A DNA stretch of 26,399 nucleotides, from positions 1 through 26,399 of the forward strand of contig JADHWR010000010.1 of NCBI GenBank assembly GCA_016783355.1, in the 5' to 3' direction. Source of the stretch: Candidatus Omnitrophota bacterium (lineage in GTDB: Bacteria; Omnitrophota; Gorgyraeia; Gygaellales; JAHJCI01). The translations under genes were made by a program, and so were the position numbers. Of the stretch, positions 22,282-26,399 are shown piece after piece (position 1 is the stretch's first letter; every line of letters starts with the position of its first letter). The notes beneath the pieces are model-generated. The model did no database searches and was not told the origin of the DNA. It was given only the letters and a program-made list of their open reading frames with translations.

Positions 22282-22294
22282 CCTCGCGGGGGAG
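22282..22294 (+). repeat. Duplicate of the tRNA-Asn 3' end
   Basis: CCTCGCGGGGGAG is identical to 21906-21918, which is the T-stem 3' strand, the acceptor 3' strand and the discriminator base of tRNA-Asn. It has the same orientation and lies 376 bases downstream, just after the second GIY-YIG gene. A 13-base GC-rich exact match in this AT-rich setting is very unlikely by chance. It resembles the right-hand attachment-site copy left by an element inserted at a tRNA 3' end, but no integrase is present. Confidence 0.78.
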
Positions 22295-22298
22295 CCAA

Positions 22299-22347
22299 AT
22301 TTTCCAGCAGGCTCGGCTAAGTGGCTGGCGGCTGAGTGCGGGAAAAT
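22299..22347. repeat. Composite stem-loop next to the tRNA 3'-end duplicate
   Basis: ATTTTCC (22299-22305) pairs with GGAAAAT (22341-22347), and inside it CTCGGC (22312-22317) pairs with GCTGAG (22331-22336) with one G-U pair. It starts five bases after the tRNA 3' duplicate, so it may mark the right border of the plus-strand island. The rest of the gap to the trehalose synthase stop (22348-22405) holds nothing I recognise. Confidence 0.55.
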
Positions 22348-22405
22348 GGAGATAGTCTTAATCTTGGTTTTGAGGATAACTTAAAAATTGACTTCTCTAT
22401 TCTCA

Positions 22406-23614
22406 TTATGCATTAAGTAAATAAACCATCAAGGCGAGATAATCACAGAGATGTCTTGTTATTAAAAAATTCCTTCGAGTATATTCTTTAGCCTTTTGAC
22501 CCATATCAGCCGAAATTTCAGGATTATTTAATAAGTATCTTATTCTAAAGGCGCATCCTTCTATAGAGTTCACGGTAAATCCTGTCTGGCCATAAATAAT
22601 CTGGACGGTAATGCCGCCTACTGCACCACCGATAACCGGCTTACCTTTCCACATTGCTTCGGCAACAGTAAGGCCGAACCCTTCTTTGGTTGATTTCTGT
22701 AAAATTACCGTTGCTTTTCTCTGTAAAGCATTTATCTCTACATTTGCATCGGGTGGTAAATTTAAAATGAATATATCTTTATCCTGTGCGGCAGCTTCCT
22801 TTACCTCGCGTAACACTTGAGGTCCCTCAGGGTCATCAGTAGCCTCACTACCTGCGAGTACTAGACAACAATCATTATATTTTTTTACTAATTTATATGC
22901 CTCTATAACACCCAAAGGATCTTTAAATCTATCAAAGCGGGATACCTGCAAGATTATTGCCTTATCCTGGGGAATATTATGCTTGTTCATAATACTATCT
23001 ATCTCTTCATTACTCAAATCTTTATTCTTGTCGCTTAACGGGTCAATTGAAGGATATATAAGAAATTGAGGAATATTAAGCTTTTGGGCAAAACTGGGCA
23101 ATGAAAAAATTAATCCATCATACTGAGATATATAGTCTTTTAGAAAATTCCAGATTTTCCACTGTGGTCGTGATATATCGATGTGACATCGCCATAGCCA
23201 TTTTGTCTTTTTAGATTTCTTATATACAAGGCCTGCTGGTTGTGGGTCATGGATAATTGTTAATTCCGAATCAAAGGATATTTTACTGGCATTTTTCTGA
23301 TTAATCCTATTATATTCAGCAAACATCTCTTGAGTAATGTCTTGCTTCTGGCCCTGCAACGCGTTATGAAAACTCTTAGACGTCTGGTAAAACAAAAGGG
23401 TTCCTTCCATAACCTTCCAATGGGTTTTTATGCCGAGGTCATTAAATACAGGGACAAGACGATGTAACATTTCCGAAACTCCACCACCTAAGCGTGTTGA
23501 ATTAACATGCAAAACAGATTTTCCCTTTAGACGCTTAGCTAAGCTATATGCTAAATCAATCGTACCTTTTGGAGCTATTTTCTTATAGGATTCAAGTGTA
23601 ATATTATTAATCAT
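22406..23614 (-). CDS. treT: Trehalose synthase (TreT-like GT4 glycosyltransferase)
   Basis: TreT joins a nucleotide-activated glucose (ADP- or UDP-glucose) to glucose, giving trehalose in one step. The 402 residues show VLHVNSTRLGGGVSEMLHRLVP (~34-55), the hallmark of the TreT/trehalose phosphorylase group. HDPQPAGL lies near residue 120, ILQVSRFDRFKDPLGVIEAY near residue 215 (GT-B nucleotide-site start), and QKSTKEGFGLTVAEAMWKGKPVIGG (~308-332) carries the E-x7-E of GT4 retaining enzymes. A trehalose phosphorylase of the same family is the main alternative. Its ATG overlaps the stop of the DUF5752-like gene (ATGA), so they are made together. No obvious terminator follows it. Confidence 0.87.
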   Translation of the reverse strand: MINNITLESYKKIAPKGTIDLAYSLAKRLKGKSVLHVNSTRLGGGVSEMLHRLVPVFNDLGIKTHWKVMEGTLLFYQTSKSFHNALQGQKQDITQEMFAEYNRINQKNASKISFDSELTIIHDPQPAGLVYKKSKKTKWLWRCHIDISRPQWKIWNFLKDYISQYDGLIFSLPSFAQKLNIPQFLIYPSIDPLSDKNKDLSNEEIDSIMNKHNIPQDKAIILQVSRFDRFKDPLGVIEAYKLVKKYNDCCLVLAGSEATDDPEGPQVLREVKEAAAQDKDIFILNLPPDANVEINALQRKATVILQKSTKEGFGLTVAEAMWKGKPVIGGAVGGITVQIIYGQTGFTVNSIEGCAFRIRYLLNNPEISADMGQKAKEYTRRNFLITRHLCDYLALMVYLLNA

Positions 23615-24255
23615 TTTTCAAACTCTTGTTTACATAAATGAAGTAATCTTGCTCTTAAACCCTCTAAACTGTACATATAACTATCTACCTTCTCAATTTT
23701 ATCTGCCAATTCTTTGATATTAAGCACTTCCTCTACCCATATTGAAAAATCACTCCTGCCCTTTCTGTCGCGTAACCGAGCCTCAAATATATGATTATAG
23801 ACTGCACTTGCATCTACTATTTTCAATGCCTCTAAGAATTCCCCTAAATTACTGACTGTAATGCCTGTGGGAACTTCTATAATCCGAGATTGCATAAAGT
23901 AAAAAGGTTGGCCATATGTAACGGACGGCACTATTTTTATAGTAGCGAGATGACCATCAATAATCTCTATTAATTCTGTTCTGATGTCTTCAAGATTCTT
24001 TTTGCTCGAAGGCGTTATCTCTGCAAGCTTCTCTCCCAAAACCCTATCCCTCACTTGAATAGCTGCCCAGTTAGCGAAATCATTGGGATAAGGACCTGCA
24101 ATATAAAAATGCCTTAAAAAACAACTGTGTGTATGATAATAGATGGAATCTATTGACACCTCTTTAATGAGTTCCAATAGCTCCATCTCATCGTCCGCTC
24201 TTTTACCTAAGAGCTCCTTGATTTCTATACAACCCATAAATAGAAACTTACTCAT
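23611..24255 (-). CDS. DUF5752-like protein, partner of the trehalose synthase
   Basis: A 214-residue soluble protein without signal peptide or known catalytic motif. It opens with IEIKELLGKRADDEMELLELIKEVSIDSIYYHTHSCFLRH, where short helices lead to a YYHTH motif near residue 39, and has FANWAAIQVRDRVLGEKLAEI near residue 60. A second similar arrangement follows later (LGEFLEALKIVDASAVYNHIFEARLR...DFSIWVEEVLNIKELADKI, ~135-190), so it looks like two copies of one helical unit. This matches my memory of DUF5752, found next to or fused with TreT-type glycosyltransferases; the family name is not certain. Tight coupling to treT suggests a regulatory or structural subunit. A promoter lies just upstream. 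Confidence 0.7.
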   Translation of the reverse strand: MSKFLFMGCIEIKELLGKRADDEMELLELIKEVSIDSIYYHTHSCFLRHFYIAGPYPNDFANWAAIQVRDRVLGEKLAEITPSSKKNLEDIRTELIEIIDGHLATIKIVPSVTYGQPFYFMQSRIIEVPTGITVSNLGEFLEALKIVDASAVYNHIFEARLRDRKGRSDFSIWVEEVLNIKELADKIEKVDSYMYSLEGLRARLLHLCKQEFEK

Positions 24256-24271
24256 TTTGATACCTTTTTAG

Positions 24272-24300
24272 ATTATAAACAATACAGCTCATAAACTCAA
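24272..24300 (-). promoter_or_regulatory. Promoter for the DUF5752-like/treT pair
   Basis: On the minus strand TTGAGT (24300-24295) and a perfect TATAAT (24277-24272) are separated by 17 bases. An AAGG Shine-Dalgarno follows about seven bases before the ATG at 24255. The hairpin at 24321-24351 lies just upstream, so the pair is probably its own transcription unit. Confidence 0.7.
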
Positions 24301-24320
24301 TCTTATTATATTAAATTAGA

Positions 24321-24351
24321 AGCCTGCTGTCAAAAATAATGACAGCAGGCT
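24321..24351. terminator. Strong bidirectional-looking hairpin terminator
   Basis: AGCCTGCTGTCA (24321-24332), a 7-base AAAATAA loop and TGACAGCAGGCT (24340-24351) form a perfect 12-bp stem. On the minus strand it lies 21 bases after the kinase-like gene's stop and is followed by TCTAATTTAAT. On the plus strand it is followed by the better T-tract TGTTTTGTTTT. It most likely ends the transcript of the kinase-like gene. Confidence 0.75.
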
Positions 24352-24372
24352 GTTTTGTTTTATACTTTTGAA

Positions 24373-25362
24373 TTAATATTCTGCGTGCGACGGCATCAAA
24401 GACACAGCCTTTTCTTTTTCATAAAATTTTTCCTCTGCCAATAGCTTACTTGCTAAAGAAAAAATCTTCTCATCCAATTGTTGAATAAATTGATACTGTT
24501 CCTGTAATTTTATAATCCCACCATTCATTATAAGATTGCGCAGACTATCTCTATACCCGCAGTAACTAGATAAAGCTCCCAGCCAAAATATAAACTCTGA
24601 TTTTAAGTCTTGCTTTTGAATTAGAGAAAGTAAGGCCTCTTCGGCCCCGCGTACAAGAGCAAATGAAATTTTCTTAAGCCATCTAAATGTGGCGTAGAGA
24701 TATCCTATTTCCCAAAAACAATTTACCCTGTCTGAGAAGTAGTCGAAATCTGTAGTCAAAGCTTGAATTTTATCCGTAATGTTTGCAATCCTAAAATTCC
24801 AGATATGAGGATCTTCAATACCATAGCCATAAATGAATTTAATACCTGAACTTTCAAGTTTCGGTAGAATAGTTCTAACCTTGGGTAAAAATTCAAAATC
24901 ATCGGTGAGTTCTTTAGCTAACTGTAGCGATAGGTTAACAATAGGGGGAATAACAAATGTCTTATAGTTTTGATTAATAGAATTTATATCTTTAAGATAA
25001 TCAAAGACTGAAGTTAAACTCAAGGCAATATTGGCAGGAGTATTTAGCAGATAATCGGATAGAAATTCACCTATATACTCGCAGACTATAGTCTTATCTT
25101 CGGGGTATAGTTTCGCGATTTCAGGAGATAATTTATTATTACACTTTAAATAAGTTGTGGTCTCAAGAAGTCTTAGATAGTCATTTTGCTTTGCATAGGT
25201 TGTAGATACATAACGCCTGGAATCTTCATCCAGTATGCTACAGACTATCTTAGCATGCCATCTATTTTCGTTATTTAATGTTTTTTCCAGTATGTAGCCA
25301 TATTTCTTTAAGGGAAAATATAGCTGTGGGGCTGAATCTAATAAAACATTTATCTTGTCCAT
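24373..25362 (-). CDS. Divergent aminoglycoside-phosphotransferase-fold protein
   Basis: A 329-residue soluble protein. The kinase-like order is visible: a hinge-like VCEYIGEFL at ~93-101; then IYGYGIEDPHIWNF, where D184 and N189 have the spacing of the catalytic HxDxxxxN loop but H is replaced by G-I-E; then TTDFDYFSD with D205/D207 as the metal-binding aspartate; then a WEIGYLYATF helix as in APH/choline-kinase proteins. The usual N-terminal ATP-binding lysine region is unclear. Phosphorylation of a sugar (some maltokinases share this fold) would fit the neighbouring trehalose genes, but the substrate is unknown and activity is unproven. It lies 12 bases after a Cys-rich small gene and ends before a terminator. 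Confidence 0.6.
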   Translation of the reverse strand: MDKINVLLDSAPQLYFPLKKYGYILEKTLNNENRWHAKIVCSILDEDSRRYVSTTYAKQNDYLRLLETTTYLKCNNKLSPEIAKLYPEDKTIVCEYIGEFLSDYLLNTPANIALSLTSVFDYLKDINSINQNYKTFVIPPIVNLSLQLAKELTDDFEFLPKVRTILPKLESSGIKFIYGYGIEDPHIWNFRIANITDKIQALTTDFDYFSDRVNCFWEIGYLYATFRWLKKISFALVRGAEEALLSLIQKQDLKSEFIFWLGALSSYCGYRDSLRNLIMNGGIIKLQEQYQFIQQLDEKIFSLASKLLAEEKFYEKEKAVSLMPSHAEY

Positions 25363-25374
25363 TTAATCTTAGAA

Positions 25375-25539
25375 CTAGTCTTCATTGCTATTATCTCGAT
25401 ATGAATCTCTGAATGAATCTTTTTTTCTATCGTCCGCACCTGCGCAATCATAATACTCGGGACATTTAGAACAGCAGTTATCCTTTAAGCGATTGTCCTC
25501 TTCGCATTTTTCATATTTAGGACATTCATCACAGCACAT
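25375..25539 (-). CDS. 54-residue cysteine-rich protein with two CCxxCPxYxxC repeats
   Basis: Found by translating the minus strand: ATG at 25539, TAG at 25377-25375. The first 32 residues hold two identically spaced units, CCDECPKYEKC (2-12) and CCSKCPEYYDC (22-32), exactly 20 residues apart. A charged tail rich in D, R and S (KKDSFRDSYRDNSNED) follows. Eight cysteines in four-plus-four arrangement suggest two metal sites (zinc or iron-sulfur). GGAG and AGGA lie just before the start. It is 12 bases upstream of the kinase-like gene in the same direction and probably in its operon. I do not recognise a named family; the internal repeat makes chance coding very unlikely. Confidence 0.72.
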   Translation of the reverse strand: MCCDECPKYEKCEEDNRLKDNCCSKCPEYYDCAGADDRKKDSFRDSYRDNSNED

Positions 25540-25542
25540 TCC

Positions 25543-25695
25543 TCATTTATCTCCTTTATAAAACCTATAAAAATTAATTTTCAAAAGGGTACTGTAAATT
25601 AATTTATTCAAAATCAAGATAAGAGTTTGGAGATTCTGTTGCTGACGGTTCTTCAACACTTCCCTTGCAACCGCTATGTCTCCTGTTGGATTCAA
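25543..25695 (-). CDS. Possible 50-residue ORF, TTG start
   Basis: The frame runs from a TTG at 25695 to TGA at 25543, three bases before the Cys-rich gene. The first ~32 residues look like a real protein: NPTGDIAVAREVLKNRQQQN followed by LQTLILILNKLI, an amphipathic helix with heptad-like spacing. The last part (YSTLLKINFYRFYKGDK) is AT-rich and less convincing. It is in the same frame as the upstream secreted protein, beyond its TAA, so it could also be a truncated or decayed gene. There is no good Shine-Dalgarno. I do not recognise it and list it as tentative. Confidence 0.3.
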   Translation of the reverse strand: MNPTGDIAVAREVLKNRQQQNLQTLILILNKLIYSTLLKINFYRFYKGDK

Positions 25696-25701
25696 TCTTT
25701 C

Positions 25702-26103
25702 TTAATATTCTATTTCCTCCAAGGGATATTCTGCTCGTTCTTCATATGTTTCCAGAGGCATATTCTCTTCTTCGTAAGATGTTTTTTCTACAGTAATAAC
25801 CATAGCCACTTTCTTGCCACCTCTAACTACATATTCAATCTCCACATTATCGCCAACAACAATACTTTTTAGTGAGTCTGCGTTTTTAAGTTCTACATCT
25901 GGGTCTACAGTATAGACAACATCTACATTTTCCTCGGTGCCATAATCATACTCTGTAACTACGATTTGGCTAGAAGATATGCTACTTGCTGTACCCCAAG
26001 AATATTCAATTTCTTCTCCCCCTTGAGCTAAAGCTACACCCGATACATAGCACATCAAAAGAACCAATACCGATACTGCCGCTACTACTAAATATCTCTG
26101 CAT
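25702..26103 (-). CDS. Small secreted beta-rich protein of unknown function
   Basis: A 133-residue protein with a clear signal peptide: MQRYLVVAAVSVLVLLMCYVSGVALAQ, cleavage probably after ALA at ~26. The mature part is acidic and appears to be a small beta-barrel. It reads GTASSISSSQIVVTEYDYGTEENVDVVYTVDPDVELKN, then IVVGDNVEIEYVVRGGKKVAMVITVEK, the pattern of DUF5666-like or OB-type periplasmic domains (strand, 'vdpdv', 'GDxVxIEY', strand). The tail (EEENMPLETYEERAEYPLEEIEY) is highly acidic. The ATG at 26103 has a strong GGGAGGTGG Shine-Dalgarno. It follows the ArsR-type regulator by 15 bases, so the regulator may control it. Function is unknown. Confidence 0.78.
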   Translation of the reverse strand: MQRYLVVAAVSVLVLLMCYVSGVALAQGGEEIEYSWGTASSISSSQIVVTEYDYGTEENVDVVYTVDPDVELKNADSLKSIVVGDNVEIEYVVRGGKKVAMVITVEKTSYEEENMPLETYEERAEYPLEEIEY

Positions 26104-26118
26104 TTCTTACCACCTCCC

Positions 26119-26399
26119 TTATTTGGCTATCTTTGTTTCTGCCGATTTTTTAAGTTCCTTAAGCTTCTCTAAATCCTGCTTAAAAGTCTCTAATTCATTA
26201 AGGCCTACAGTAATACTATCAAGCAATTCTTTATGGACTTTTTCCTTTGGTTCTATTAAATAATAATAAACATTAAGCCCTTCTCTTTTATCACCAACTA
26301 CACCGGTTAACCGTAGTCGTGAAAGGTGCTTGGAAAGATTAGATTGATTTTTCTGGAGAATCTCACAAAGCTCAGTTACATTTAATTCTTGATGATTTA
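26119..26399 (-). CDS. ArsR-family winged-helix regulator, 5' truncated
   Basis: The visible 93 codons start beyond the right edge. They hold the recognition part of an ArsR-type helix-turn-helix: ELNVTELCEILQKNQSNLSKHLSRLRLTGVVGDKREGLNVYYYLI, with the diagnostic QSNLSKHL recognition helix and the wing GLNVYYYL. A C-terminal amphipathic helix (ELETFKQDLEKLKELKKSAETKIAK) follows. The classical CVC metal motif of arsenic or cadmium sensors is absent in helix 3 (LCEIL only), so a metal role is not supported by what is seen. It precedes the secreted protein gene in the same direction and is likely co-transcribed with it. Confidence 0.85.
   Translation of the reverse strand, partial: NHQELNVTELCEILQKNQSNLSKHLSRLRLTGVVGDKREGLNVYYYLIEPKEKVHKELLDSITVGLNELETFKQDLEKLKELKKSAETKIAK

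Noticed and set aside
22282..22294. A second, truncated tRNA gene
   Set aside because: Only the last 13 bases of tRNA-Asn are present, with no D arm or anticodon arm upstream, so it is a fragment and not a gene.
25627..25872. 81-residue plus-strand open frame
   Set aside because: It is antisense to the secreted protein, which has a signal peptide and a strong ribosome binding site.

Overview
The window (about 40% GC by eye) is a gene-dense bacterial chromosome segment. Nearly everything is on the minus strand, in long runs of overlapping (ATGA) or closely spaced genes. Outer-membrane machinery (MlaFED lipid transport, LolC/E-LolD lipoprotein release) marks a diderm. The gene order, however, resembles the Bacillus ctsR operon: mcsA-mcsB-clpC-radA-yacL-ispD-ispF-cysE-cysS, followed by tmk-holB-ricT-metG. 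This mix, the repeat types and the trehalose/DUF5752 genes suggest an uncultivated diderm lineage such as Omnitrophota. That assignment is inference; no rRNA marker is present.

Layout. 1-19510 is one long minus-strand block, read from right to left: a consensus sigma70-type promoter (19482-19510), then lysS, lolC/E, lolD, ilvE, mcsA, mcsB, clpC, mlaE, mlaF, mlaD, radA, a PIN-TRAM protein (YacL type), ispD, ispF, cysE, cysS, tmk, holB, ricT and the start of metG, which runs off the left edge. No ctsR or disA is present; the mla genes sit where radA would directly follow clpC. Short dispersed repeats fill the few gaps (1738-1901, 6019-6131, 17959-17998). 19546-21135 holds a thioredoxin-DsbD/CcdA-like membrane fusion and a small exported thioredoxin-like protein whose active site has lost one cysteine.

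21212-22347 is the most unusual part and the only plus-strand island. A tRNA-Asn(GUU) gene is interrupted between anticodon bases 35 and 36 by a compact 242-nt group I intron (IC3-like, no internal ORF). It is flanked on both sides by small GIY-YIG nuclease genes. A 5'-end fragment of the tRNA is repeated beyond the left nuclease gene and a 3'-end fragment beyond the right one. A run of five short hairpins precedes the left nuclease gene, and the intron's P5 stem closely resembles one of them. This looks like a layered, tRNA-targeted mobile-element locus.

22406-25539 (minus strand) holds a TreT-like trehalose synthase, a DUF5752-like partner, a divergent aminoglycoside-phosphotransferase-fold protein and an unlisted 54-residue protein with two exact CCxxCPxYxxC repeats. 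The right end has a secreted small beta-rich protein preceded by a truncated ArsR-family regulator.
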